In this document: piece after piece, positions 32,830 to 43,489 of the stretch
How the letters are laid out: every line of letters starts with the position of its first letter
How positions within the stretch are numbered: the stretch's first letter is position 1
Origin: Dicyema japonicum
Taxonomy: Eukaryota > Dicyemida > Rhombozoa > Dicyemidae
Direction: 5' to 3'
DNA length: 64,000 bases
NCBI GenBank assembly: GCA_011109175.1
Contig: RDEW01000006.1
Span: forward strand, 15,547 to 79,546
The notes under the pieces: generated by a model
What the model was told of the DNA's origin: nothing
Seen by the model: the letters and a program-made list of their open reading frames with translations, nothing else
Database searches by the model: none
Made by a program: the position numbers and the translations under genes

Positions 32830-33450
32830 AACTTGCATTTATTATACGGCTGAAAAAGTTTTTGTTTTGTTCGACGAAACCATTATCGGGAGCAGAAATA
32901 CACAGTGTTCGAGTGCGTGTTGGAAAATGTATGTCGCGAGAATTCGTGACGACAGTGGGCACACATCGAGAAGACACCCTCCCTCCAGTATTGTTCGCTG
33001 TATACCTTGAATCTATTCTACGAGATCTGAAATATTACAGGGACTATATTATGGAAATTCTTTATGCCGATGATGTTGAATTTATCTCGAGTAACAAAGA
33101 TGCATTCAACTGGAGGTAGCACCCTCGCGCCTGGCTATATGGTGTGTATTTATGAGCGCTTCGAAGACAGATGTCGTCAAGTACAGGGGATGGAACCAGC
33201 AGTACCAAAAAACAGGAGGAAGACCATAAAACTGTTTTGCTTCTTGGGGACTCTAAAGTCAATGCCAGAAGGAATTTGTTATCTACGGTGACCATGCAAA
33301 AGCTTTTCGAAAGGATAGATTTAAAGGCGTCCGACTCAGATTGTATGAGGCTACCGTGAAACTAACTCTGGAACATGGGGAATCTCGAAAACCGTGGATA
33401 AAAATTCGACTACTTACATATGAGTCAACTTCGGTGTCTTGGGATTGAAA
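32830..33450 (+). pseudogene. RTE-clade LINE relic (RT B and C motifs onward)
   Basis: 32862-33118 encodes SVRVRVGK, G-T-R-E-D-T-LPPVLFAVYLESIL (motif B region, decayed) and ILYADDVEFIS (catalytic motif C). Part is then missing, and from about 33215 other frames give LLGDSKVNARRN, then L-R-LYEATVK, equivalent to the LLGDAEDI-RRK and LYDTFVK segments of the element at 35.3-38.3 kb. Frameshifts and an internal deletion make it inactive. Confidence 0.8.
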
Positions 33451-33556
33451 TTGCTAGTAAGGGGTGATGTATGGTACAAAAGATGCTCCTCCTAGCTCTG
33501 CTTATTTTTTAATAATTTGTATTAATGCCATGACAAATTTTATGAAAGTGTACAAC

Positions 33557-33645
33557 TGAGATAAATAACTTTTTTTATATGCAAACTATATTTCTAAACT
33601 AAGATAAAAAACTATTTTTTAATATGCAAACTATATTTCTAAACA
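33557..33645. repeat. 45-bp tandem repeat, two units
   Basis: Two units sharing ATATGCAAACTATATTTC, followed by TAAAC, spaced 45 bases apart. Confidence 0.8.
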
Positions 33646-34010
33646 GTATTTTTTTGTTCAGTCCCTTACCAATTGGTATATGGCCCACCGGTTTGGGACT
33701 ACTTGTTTACACTAATACAACAATAACTTGTATAAGCAATCTTTTTATTATCTCCAAAAGTGCAATTTAAAATTGGAAACTATGTATTCTTTATAAAACA
33801 ATAAAAATTAAAGCATTAAAATTACTAGTTAAAGCAATATGAAAACCAGTTTTCTAGGTATCAGAACAAAGGGTAATCCCAACCAACACGGGGTACCAGA
33901 AGCCATTGCTGTGATCGCAGCCACAACCATTAAATGTTATTAAATCAGATTTAGAAATACAGCATACCTTATGAAAGATTTAATTGCAAGAGACTCTTTT
34001 ATAATATACA

Positions 34011-34275
34011 GTGTGACTTAGTGGTTAGGTGTCGGGCTTAAGTGGCTTAGGCTACTGGTTCGAATCTCGCTGCTGTTCACCTGGTGGAAGGTTCCACGCA
34101 TCTCGATGCAGAAAGGGTTTGACGAGTGACGCCGTCATCAGTGAATACTCACTGCGGAACTGGATAGTCTAGAAAGGACACTCACACAAGAAAAAGAAAA
34201 AAAAGAAAAAAGTAGAACTTCAAAAAAGTGAAGTTCTACGATTAGTTAAAATTAACTGTTCTTTACTTTTATGGT
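34011..34275 (+). mobile_element. tRNA-derived SINE, full-length copy
   Basis: The head has an A-box-like TGACTTAGTGG at 34014-34024 and a B-box GGTTCGAATCT at 34057-34067, at tRNA-like spacing, as in polymerase III-driven SINEs. Next come a GGAAGGTTCC palindromic segment, the core GACGAGTGACGCCGTCATC, an AGAAAAAG-rich stretch, a near-perfect hairpin GTAGAACTTC/GAAGTTCTAC (34212-34239), and an end AACTGTTCTTTACTTT. Three shorter relatives lie at 7565-7745 (minus), 44191-44335 and 50233-50370. This is the best copy for a reference. Confidence 0.85.
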
Positions 34276-34506
34276 TATCTTAAATTCTTAAAACTCAGGT
34301 TTCGCAATATATGAAGCGATAGCTAAAAACTGACACACATAATGAAATCTCGAAATAATTACTTTTCCCATTAGCCACACCTTATCGGCATGTTAGTTTC
34401 TGTCCTTACGTAATTTAAATCAAGAACCATTATTCACATAATCTCCGTCAAAATGTTCGTTTCGGGATTGCAGCGAGTAACGGAGAATTTTAATTACGTA
34501 TTCACA

Positions 34507-34839
34507 TTACTTCGAGGATTTTCCACTAACCTGATAATCCTACAAACCTGGAACATCGCATCTTAGAAGAGAAAAAATTCAATGCAGTAGTTAACTCGTT
34601 GCAGTTTTTGTGAGCCTCAATTAGTAGCTTTTTTAGATTGTTGACGTTTGTGATCGGCATATAGTAAGGTTCTCTATCCTCATAGGATCTGGGAGTAATA
34701 ATACCTGAGCAAATTGGCAATAAGTAAAAAGATGTTTAAATAATGCTTTTCTTTTACATAAAAATGCATTGTGTACGAATTTGATACTGTCTTTCGCAGT
34801 TGTTGTCCACCACTTTTTATCCATAAATTCTGTAAACAT
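34507..34839 (-). CDS. small three-exon gene, unknown function
   Basis: Minus-strand exons 34839-34705 and 34678-34548 are joined in phase 0 by a 26-base GT-AG intron (34679-34704) that removes a frame conflict. A second intron of 22 bases (34526-34547) would add a last exon, 34525-34507, ending in TAA, for 94 residues in total; this second junction is less certain. The protein is basic: M-F-T-E-F at the start, a KKWWTTTAKD segment at 8-17, a K/R cluster near 29-31, then NNLKKLLIEAHKNC, probably helical. No signal peptide or membrane helix. No family recognised. Both long frames were open individually, and the exact intron size supports a real gene. Confidence 0.5.
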
Positions 34840-35349
34840 CTTGCTACTACAAATCAGTTAAATCCTCGGAGGTTTTAACGTATTCGAATTCTACGGTTTA
34901 TGCGTATGAATCAGAGACTATTATACTATTTTATATTAATATTGGCCAAGTGTTGGGTCGGAATCGAGCTCAAATATTGGAATCAACTTACTTATGACTC
35001 ATGTTTGTTGGTCTTATTGTCAATGAAGTAGTCGAACAATTGGAAAGTCAACTCTGTAGTCAGGAAGCTATTCCTATATATCTTAGTCTTACTTCATCCT
35101 GGGACAGACAACTTCCAAACAGCCAGGCGAAAGAAAACACAAACTATATCTCGTAGAGTTTATTTGAACAGTCCAGGGAGTGATTTGGGATCAGCATAAT
35201 TTCCAGTAGACTGCAGAACATCTAAAAGATCAATTTGAGGTTGAACCTAGACGTGTACAATATCTGAGATTGGGGTAACCTTCTTGAATCGGGTCCCCGG
35301 TATTTCCAAAAAACTCAGGACATATTTAAGTTAGTTAGTTAAGAGCTCT

Positions 35350-37323
35350 TTCGCGTGGCCATAAAAGGGGTTCGCTTGAGCCATGTTTTGCAGCCATCCT
35401 CCTCGCCATCCTCGCCCACGCCATCTTGTTCCAGGCCCTCATTCGAACATCATCCAGATCGTCCGCTGTCACCAATTTACGACTATTTTGTTCGTAGTCA
35501 TCTTTTAAGCAGGTTGGAAGTGTGTTTCTTGGTCTGCCTCGAAATCCGCGACTTCCGGCGTAGTAATTCTTCCATTATTCTGTTACATGGCGTAGTCGGG
35601 TCCAGTCTGAGGATATGTCCAAATAGTCGCCATCTCGATAAAATAACATCGGTGCTGAGTGGTCATGATTTACATCGTGAATATAGATTTTCATTTGAGA
35701 TTTTTCTCGGCCAAAAAATTCCAATCAACATGCGGAGTTGGTTCCTGTGAAAAGTATCTAGCTTCTCTAAATCAATTTTAGAACATGCCCATGTTCCGGA
35801 ATTGTATAGCAAAATTGGTTTAACAAACGTGTCGTATAGTCTGACACGAAGTTTCAGTGATACATGTTTTTTCCTTATCCAAATTTGGTACATTTTTTTG
35901 AAGTATATGGTAGCCAGCATTTTCCTTCGACAAATATCCTCAGCATCACCTAGCAGTGAGCCAGTTTTTTGGTATGTCTCCAGCACTCATCGTTCCTTGA
36001 TTCTGCTCGTTCGACTCGTGTATAATCAGTTTTTTTAATGTTTATGCGTAAATCCCAATTCTTAAAAATACGTTCGGCTTGAAGTAAAATTTGGTCAAGT
36101 ATTTCTTGGTCGGTAGACACAAAGTCTACATCATCCGCATAAATTAACTCTGTTATGTCGGTATTTAGGACCCATGACATTTCTCAATTCCTTGAGCGCA
36201 GCTTCGAGGTAAACAATAAATATAATTGGGGACAAGGAATCTCCTTGTGGAGTGCCCATGTTGGTACTGAAACTCTTCGAATGCTTTGTTCCTATTCTCA
36301 CGGATAGGTCAGTTTCGGAAAGTAATAAACTTATTAGTCTCAGGCAGTCCTCGTCAAGCAGTTCCTTTAGAACAATCATGAGTTTTTCTCTATTGATGCT
36401 GTCAAAAGCCTTCGTTAGATCAATTCCTAGGATGTAGATTACTTTCGTGTATTTTTGACATATTGATGTGAGCCATCGATGACTCCACACAATATCTGAG
36501 TTGATCCTCCACTTCTACACCCACTTTGACTTAGGGAAAGGTATTTTTCCACTGGCTCTCGTATACGGTTAAGCACTATGATCGATAAGGTTTTCCTGAT
36601 AACTGACAATAGAATAATAGGTCTTAGTCCGTCCAACGACCCTTCTTTTTTCCCAGGTTTATGTATTGGAATTAAGACTCCATGTCCCAAAGGAAGTGGA
36701 CAGTGAAGTTCCATCGACTCATTTAAGATGTTCGTGATTATATTCCCAACAGTAACCGGGGCATGTTTTAGTAACTCACCCGGAATGCCATCATAACCAG
36801 CCGACCGATTTCCCTTTAGATGCATAAATGCATCGGTTACTTCCTTTATTGTAATTTTGTTTGTAAGGGGTCTCGGATATCCAATAAATTTAGGTACATT
36901 CATCCCTTCAGATTTAAACAACGACTCGAAGTGTCTAGCAATATAATTTGCTTTATCCTCAGGGTTTTGAAGATATTGACCTTCGTCGTCACAGACTTTC
37001 AGTGGTTTCTTTGCAGTTCCTCGTGTAAGTAGTCTAACAGCAGAGAACATTCGTCTTCGATACTGACAGTTTTCGATTTCAGTTGCTTTATCGTCCAAAT
37101 ATTTGTGCCAAAAGATATTTGATCGTCTTCTTATCAGATGCGATATTTGATTGCGTTTTCTCCTTAATGCACATTTATTCGAATTTGAACTTCCCAGTTT
37201 CGAACGTATTTCTTTCTGCTGCTCAGACAATTCTCGAATTAAGGGGTCATGAATCATTCGTCTATTTTGGTCTTTTTCCTGGTATCCAACAGTCTCTATT
37301 GCCGACAGTTTTAGAATATCCAA
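35350..37323 (-). pseudogene. reverse transcriptase and C-terminal region of RTE LINE
   Basis: 37323-36439 (294 codons) covers the linker and RT fingers: SAGYDGIPGELLKHAP, HKPGKKEGSLDGLRPI, then SQSGCRSGGST. 36490-36131 holds motif A (DLTKAFDS, first catalytic Asp) and motif B (GTPQGDSLSP, FIVYLEAAL). 36180-35950 holds motif C (YADDV, two catalytic Asp). 35986-35663 holds LYDTFVKPILLYNSGTW and the basic thumb-like region. 35560-35350 reads FRGRPRNTLP and the tryptophan-containing end. Frame changes at about 36460, 36160 and 35970 break one former protein; no catalytic motif is lost. Confidence 0.9.
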
Positions 37324-37391
37324 GATCTTCCCGAGTCAGTCGAGGGGGTGCCACTGGGTTCAACTCCACGTAAACGTTTAGAGACATTTTG

Positions 37392-38327
37392 TTAGTATCT
37401 CTTTTGCCAAGTGTCAAAAGTCAACATTTCCACAGCCAAACGTCTATTTAGAGGTGTGCTTTTCCTCTTGACTGCCTCAATTCCGTAGTATCGTTTGAGA
37501 TTTAATCTGGCCACCGTTAGCTTATGGTCACTGTCAGTAGTGGTTCCTCCATAACTCCTAGAGTCAGACAGAAGTCTCTTCAAGGAGATAGGGCAGATAA
37601 TGTAGTCTATTTGGTTGAATATGCACGTATGTTCGTCTTTGGACCTTCTTATGCCAACCCAGGTAGTTCTATGTTTTGCTGGGTGTTTAAAAGTGGTATT
37701 GCATAGATACAGATTTGATGAATTACAAAAATCCATGAGTGAGTGTCCAGAGAGATTACGATACCCTCTGCCATATTTTCCCATACAGACTTCGTCGTGC
37801 CTTCTCATGCCAGCCTTGGCATTCCAGTCACCACAGATAAATATAAGTGCAGATCGATGAACTCGCATATATATATTAGATAGGATTTGATAAAACTCTT
37901 CCAACTCATCCATATTTTTGGAAACTCTGTCCATGTGTGGGGCATATACATTGATAACAGTCATCATAGTATTGCTTGTAGATGATAAACACAATTGCAT
38001 AACGGCAACACGATCACTGACTGTCCATACTTTATGCAAGCAGTTCACTAGATTCGAGTTAATTGCAAAACCAAGACCGTAATGTCGATTTTCTGATGGG
38101 AGTAGAAGAATCCGGTAGTTACCAATGGTTTCATCGGATCCTAGGGCGTTCTTTGTTTCCTGTATGCAGCAAATGTCGATTTTGTAACGGGACAGATCTT
38201 CGGATAATAGTTCCTTCTTGATCAGAGATGAGAGGCCACGAACATTGTATGTGGCGATGGAAAACAAGGATTTTGCATTTAGACATGATAAAGACATGAA
38301 TTTTTCTAGAGAAGAAAACAGAAGCAC
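37392..38327 (-). CDS. AP-like endonuclease of RTE LINE, open frame intact
   Basis: The 311-codon frame carries the LINE endonuclease. Motifs seen: TYN (26-28, substrate and metal region), Q-E-T (catalytic Glu at 57), INVYAPH (125-131), GDWN (166-169, catalytic Asp/Asn), the RTE hallmark R-N-x-x-G-H-S-L-x-DF (190-200), NQIDY (238-242) and SDH (266-268, catalytic His). All key residues are present. In RTE elements this domain nicks target DNA to prime reverse transcription. The first 20 residues are probably not part of the domain. The frame ends at a stop just after the domain, where a working element would continue into RT. It is the only long intact retroelement frame in the window. Confidence 0.9.
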   Translation of the reverse strand: MLLFSSLEKFMSLSCLNAKSLFSIATYNVRGLSSLIKKELLSEDLSRYKIDICCIQETKNALGSDETIGNYRILLLPSENRHYGLGFAINSNLVNCLHKVWTVSDRVAVMQLCLSSTSNTMMTVINVYAPHMDRVSKNMDELEEFYQILSNIYMRVHRSALIFICGDWNAKAGMRRHDEVCMGKYGRGYRNLSGHSLMDFCNSSNLYLCNTTFKHPAKHRTTWVGIRRSKDEHTCIFNQIDYIICPISLKRLLSDSRSYGGTTTDSDHKLTVARLNLKRYYGIEAVKRKSTPLNRRLAVEMLTFDTWQKRY

Positions 38328-38488
38328 GTCACCACTTCAACCAAAAATGAAAACTTGTTAAATGTGGATCAGAATTGTTAAATGTATAAGTAAGAAAAAT
38401 TTATTAAATTTAAAATAAAAATAAATTATTTAAATTTAAAATAAATTTGTTAAAGCGTTTATGGATTCAAACAAAATGTTAATGTAAC

Positions 38489-38689
38489 GTGGCGTCATGT
38501 GGTCCACCTTTTATGGTGGCGCCGAGTGCTTCATGCACAGAACAGGACCTACACTTTCTTCCCATCTGGAGTCATCTCCAGACGACAACCCTGCTGCCTC
38601 AGTTTCCTCTGGATAAAATACCAAACCTTGCTACTTGCCGCGACGTGGAGCAAAACCCCAAAGCCGCAACTAACGATTCTACAGCTTAA
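38489..38689 (+). pseudogene. N-terminal frame of LINE with decayed 2A-like motif
   Basis: A 66-codon frame begins MASCGPP. Near its end (38640-38660) it reads C-R-D-V-E-Q-N-P-K. The consensus of 2A ribosome-skipping peptides is G-D-V/I-E-x-N-P-G-P; here D-V-E-x-N-P is kept while the flanking glycines and the last proline are lost. The next codons in the other frame, K-P-Q-L-T-I-L-Q-L-N, are the start of the endonuclease, so the motif lies exactly at the N-terminal-peptide/endonuclease boundary. A small deletion at 38659-38661 would explain both the loss of G-P and the frame change. 2A sequences at this position are known in some non-LTR elements. Confidence 0.55.
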
Positions 38690-39377
38690 CAACAATGGAA
38701 TCAGAGGAAAAATTCTCGAACTACGCGCTTACCTAAATAAACAAAATGTGGATGTGGCAGCAATTCAAGAGACCACATTGACGCCTACCTCAACTACTCC
38801 TTTCTTCCCTGGATACAACTGCATCCGCTTGGACTGGTTGAACAGAAAAGGCGGGGATCTCATGTTTATCATCAAGAACGGGTTACTGTATACTGACATC
38901 ACAGATGACCTCAAATCTTTGACCCAAGATGATGTTACAGAAATAACAGGTATCTCGGTTCCCGCCGTCATTGGAATTGTCAACATTGGTAATATTTATG
39001 TCCTATTTCCCCTTTCCTGCCCGAAGGGACATAACCTCTCGAAGGTTAACAACCTAAGGAATCTGATTATTTGCTGAGATTTAAATAACACACCCAACTT
39101 TGGTTAAAATCACAACGAGCTGACTCCAGAGGGTGGTCCGTACTTGAACAACTTTCGCCAATGTCGATCCTCAACAATCCGAAGACCCATACTAGGACGC
39201 CTTACAAGGATGATGAATTTTATACCTCTTCTGGACCTTACACTTTGCACCATTAACCTAACTTCAACCATTTCATGGTGTGTCGACTATGACTTGAACT
39301 CCGATCACAACCCAATCATCATCGGAATCAAGAAAGCCAATCTTTCACGAAGAAAACTACGTCATTCTAAAATATAA
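38661..39377 (+). pseudogene. AP-like endonuclease of CR1/Jockey-like LINE
   Basis: Readable motifs: LTILQLNNNGI (N-terminal strand with Asn), AAIQETTL (catalytic Glu), a decayed GDLN equivalent at about 39075-39095 after a TGA, and DLNSDHNPI near 39300 (catalytic Asp/His pair). Frames used are 38499-39077 and 39144-39377. The Q-E-T and SDH residues remain, but the domain is split. Confidence 0.8.
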
Positions 39378-39599
39378 GAACGCAAACTGGAGAGATTATA
39401 CAACTTCACAGACATAATGCTACAAAACTTCCACACCAATTTATTCAAATCTATTGACGGAGCTGTGAAAAACCTGATAACGTGATTTTGTTAGAAAGAA
39501 AACTATTTATCCAAGATGCTCTTTCAGGCGGTTCAACGATAAACTAGATATAGAAACTAGAGCCCTCATCAAAGAAAGGAATCAGCTTAAAAGGAATCT

Positions 39600-41035
39600 T
39601 CCACCTTTCCCCGGGAGGAGAAGCCAAATTAAGAGTTTTAACGACGCATTCACACAGAGGTTGAAGTCATCTCAAAGTAATGATTAGGAAAGCATAATCA
39701 GAGGTCTTTGCAACCATAAATCTACTAATTACATGTGGAAGACCAGTAAAAAGCTCGGACCATATACAATACCCAATAACACAGGCCATCCAAATGTCCA
39801 AGAATTAAACAACCTTATGAAGTTTTATGTCGGAATTAGCCACAAGAAATTCCTGAAAACCCGCCATTCCTTTACGTCCATGAAGCCAAAAATATTTTCT
39901 TTATTATAATGCTTATCACACTCCGATATTTGGAATGAAATCAAAGATACAAAATTTTCTTTTTTCTGCGGTCCTGATTTGATTCCGGCTATTCTTCTCA
40001 AATCTCGGCCTAATTGGAATAGAGGCGTCCGGAACATCTTTAACTTTCAATAAACTATAACCAAATTCCAGACATTTGGAAAAAGTACAACATACGCCCA
40101 ATTCTCAAGCCGGGAAGGCCGAAGGACGACCCTCTTCGTACAGACCCATTGCACTATTATGCTCATCCTCGAAGCTTTTGGAAAAACTCGTTCTACGCAT
40201 CATTCACCCTGCCCTTCCCCTTGCACATCTCCAACATGGTTTCAGGAGAGACTGGTCTACATCAACACACCTCACCTCATTGAACCATTTCATTATTGAA
40301 GGCTTTCCTGCAAACCCACATCTAAAATCTGTTCTATGCTGTCTCGACCTACAAAAGGCTTTCGATTCTGTATCCAGCTAAATCCTCACTCAAAAAAATA
40401 TTTAGACTATCCATAAACTCGAACATAAAATTATGGCTTTTAAATTTCCTCAGCGGAAGGAGCCAGTTATGGAAGACTCTATAATTCTCGCTTATGCTTA
40501 TGACCTACTCATCATTTCACATGATAAAGAACTCACGAATGCTTCAAAAAAGTACAAGAACTCTTGTTTAAATTCAAACTCGGCTACATCAAAACCGGAT
40601 GAACAAATCTCCCGAAAATTCCTCCACTACTCTATTTACCTCGGATAAAAAGCTCGGATTATATACCGTGGATCTATTCCTGGACAACGAAAAAATCCTT
40701 TTTACGAAGAACCCTAAATTCTGAGGGTCACTTTTGATACGCACATGTGTTTTTCTGCTCATATTGAGACCATTGGAACTTGTCAGAGAAACATTGGTTT
40801 AATCAAATCCATATTTGGTGGAATAAAAAAGCCATTCCCTGCTCTCGGTATTTTCTATAAGCAATTCATCGAGCCAGCAATCAGTTACGCCTGTGCAGCA
40901 TGCGGAATTAATCTCGCGTGGACCAACCGTCTTAAAGTTGATAACACCCTATGCCGAGAGGCGCATACCATAATGTCAAAAGTCCAACAACGGAAGAAGC
41001 TGAGAAAGCTTCTCAGGATTGTCGGGATCACCTAA
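39600..41035 (+). pseudogene. decayed reverse transcriptase of CR1/Jockey-like LINE
   Basis: About 40030-40140 gives I-P-D-I-W-K-K with KPGRPKDDP in another frame. 40076-40381 reads SSYRPIALL-SS-SKLLEKL, QHGFRRDWSTSTHLTSL, then CCLDLQKAFDSV (motif A Asp). Motif B is deleted. At 40480-40510 a decayed LAYADDL appears as LAYAYDL, with the first catalytic Asp changed to Tyr. 40690-41035 reads FDTHM-FSAHIE, GLIKSIFGGIKKPFPAL and FIEPAISYACA. Dead. Confidence 0.8.
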
Positions 41036-41110
41036 TCAATTTCAAGAGACTAACTATTGGTGTTTTTGGGTTAAATAAAAAACAGTAATCAATATTCTTT
41101 CTTCAATACT

Positions 41111-41230
41111 AATGAGGCGCCATGGGATCTACCTGACTCACGCGACAATGCTTGGCTGGCATCCAAAAGAGATTCTTTCCCTCCCTACTGCAGCGGAGGA
41201 GCTACTACAATGAGGATATGGATACACGTG
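41111..41230 (+). mobile_element. 5'-leader fragment of a short element
   Basis: GGCGCCATGGGATCTACCTG, ACTCACGCGA, then GGCATCCAAAAGA resembles the starts at 51990 and (minus) 16400. It lies just after the LINE that ends at about 41085. Confidence 0.5.
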
Positions 41231-41239
41231 ATACTTGTA

Positions 41240-42600
41240 ATAGATGCGTCCCACTCTGACCATGGGAACCTTAGAAGCTAATTAACTCTTAACCTCTTTC
41301 CGGTATACACAAGTGAACTTCAAATTTGGGCATTTAAGCTATACAAGAATCTCTCAAGTGACGAAATGTAGGTTGTCTTCTTTGGAAAAACATCAGATGG
41401 ATAAAGTTCAGTAGCCGACTCCATGTTTCAGTCACAGTTAGTCCCTAATAATCTTTTACACACAAAATATTGCTATTTTACATTTGAATGGCTGTGGGCC
41501 TAATAGTAGTCACAAAATGTTTGGAATATTAGAGAAAACTGCACTATCATGTTTAAGTAATTTGTTCTGATTTTCTAATGATGCTTTTACTTCAAATGAG
41601 CAGTTGAGTTACTACCACCACTGGGACGTATCCTCTGCGTACTCAAAAGAGAATTATAAGAGATTGAAGGAATAGAACTGATTTTTCTAGTTGACTAATT
41701 GAAAATTATGTCGAATGACCGTTCACAGTAAAACGTTTTTACGCATCGTCAAATGAAAAATTAGAAAATATGACGAATCGATAGTCTTTGGATAATAAAA
41801 TAAATAAAATAAAATTATTCCAAAGATAATTAGATAATTTAGATTTATTATGAAGTTGAGTGAGAAAGATGAGAGATTGAAGAAGTTTGAGTTGGTATTC
41901 CAGGATTGCCTATACTACTTAAGATCAACACATTCTATTAATATTAATTTAAAATCTTCCCTACAATAAAAAATAATTGTTTTTATTTAAAAATACAAAT
42001 CATTAGATTTTATTTTAATAAACAAAAAAGTTAGTTGTTATGGCGAGGTTTTATTGTGGCATGCAGGCTTTGATTACCAAATGGGAATTATCTAGCTTAA
42101 TCGCAGTCCTGGAGGAGCCATTGTGTCATTCTAGGCTCGCCTTCCGCAGCCCCACAACTGTCCGATTAGTCTGATAAACTCAGACATGCTCGAACCAATA
42201 ACATTAGACGTCTCAACGGAGATCGGCTGAAAGCGAACCGGTCACCAACACGAGGTACTTTCTCATTTATAAGTTTTCAGGAATGCTCGCTTAGGAACCA
42301 ACGCGCAACGATGACTTGAGCAAATTCCCTGTAGAGAAAGTGTCCGTGCACGTTGAATCCTAGGAAAGACACCTCTCTTGCCTCCATGAATGGGAAACAA
42401 GCAATTCTTGGTCAGTGGAATATACTGAGACATAAGAGTATTGTGAGATAGTTACTATCTTTTAGACATTAAGTGACACTACGATACAAGGTGTTGACTG
42501 CAATAGCTTCATAATGACTGAAATTAAACCATTTTGGATTGAGTGTTATCTCCTTTACCAAATTAGAAAAATTATTATTATAAGAACTAAAGGTGACACT
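41240..42600. other. no recognised gene
   Basis: Mixed AT-rich DNA with short GC-richer patches near 42050-42370, perhaps eroded retroelement. No supported feature. Confidence 0.45.
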
Positions 42601-42614
42601 AAAATCGACTCGAA

Positions 42615-42695
42615 ATAACTTTACACCTTTTCCCAGTCGAAACTTGCTGGTTCCGCGTTGGAAGCTAAGAAGGTCTCAGACTTTGAGAATTGTAA
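42615..42695 (+). pseudogene. small fragment of RGN-type LINE C-terminal domain
   Basis: ACACCTTTTCCCAGTCGAAA, CTTGCTGGTTCCGCG, then GGAAGCTAAGAAGG parallels 55000-55065, which decodes as D-T-F, S-x-LAGSA-L-x-A-x-x-AE. Short, so only moderately certain. Confidence 0.4.
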
Positions 42696-43489
42696 TATAA
42701 AAAAATTCAACTGCCCTTCTTTCAGATTCCATGTACAGTCTATTGCCGTATAGATACGAGTGGAGCATTTTTTGCCTAAGAGGGTCACTTTTCTAAGATC
42801 TCCTGAGTCAACGACATCAAAAAATAGTAATGAACATTGGTTTTAGCGAACATTCAATAAATCATAATATTTTAAATTATTAATTTGATATTCGAAGTCG
42901 ATTAATCATACTTTTGACCTTTTTGAGTTGACAAGTCATCATTATTTTTTTCCACAATCAGGAATCTTAGCTGACGGACAGTAATGTTTGATTTCGCATG
43001 CCATTATGGTTACGGTGGTAAATATTGTAAATAAGGTCAGTTAGGGCCGATCTATTAACTTTTTTATTTTATTTTGTATTAATAATAAAGATCATTAAGA
43101 TCACTGACTCTTTAAACAGAATCAGATAGCTCATCGCGGAGAGGAAAAATGATAAAAGAGAAAGGAGATGGCTAATTGAGTGCAGTTCCTTGCAAATCGT
43201 CAGGGGAATTTAATTTTTATTTTGTTAAAACACCATATTATATAATAATTTACATTTTCGGGTAGGATATTTTTATTTTTATTCAATTTCATTTAAAATA
43301 GATTGTACAATAAACTCTCTCAAATTTGCCAATTCTGAAATTTGCCATTTTTTAATCGATTTTTTCTATTTTTCAATGATATTTGCCATTTCTGAAATTT
43401 GCCAACATTTTAAAAAATTATTTTTATTTTTTAAAATATTTTTAAAAATTTAAATAATTTAAAGCAAGCATGGGTCGGGATGTTCCTGT

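Larger units (their letters stand above)
35345..38335 (-). mobile_element. RTE-clade LINE, near full length, inactive
   Basis: About 3 kb on the minus strand has, in order, an AP-like endonuclease, RT, and the C-terminal region usual for RTE elements. There is no separate ORF1. Similarity to the relics at 2855-4030, 32830-33450 and 61640-61930 shows a family. Frameshifts and stops break the RT, so it cannot move by itself as it stands. It has no obvious long tail; the 3' side ends near TTAGTTAGTTAAGAGC (35331-35346). Confidence 0.9.
38480..41090 (+). mobile_element. CR1/Jockey-like LINE, near full length, inactive
   Basis: The element starts with GTGGCGTCATGTGG, a leader shared by several short elements. 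It runs through a short N-terminal frame, endonuclease, decayed RT and the FIEP-ISYACA region, and ends GTCGGGATCACCTAAT, ACTATTGGTGTTTTTGGG, TTAAATAAA. About 2.6 kb, with internal deletions in the RT. Related copies: 21880-22265 (minus), 25620-26272, 53220-53800 and 55640-56620 (minus). Confidence 0.85.

Noticed and set aside
35663-36038. Plus-strand frames over the RTE element
   Set aside because: Shadows of the minus-strand RT, whose motifs are unambiguous.
43320-43410. Repeated TTTGCCATTTCTGAAATTTG units, considered as a CRISPR-like array
   Set aside because: Only a few irregular copies with no regular spacers, in a eukaryotic repeat context.
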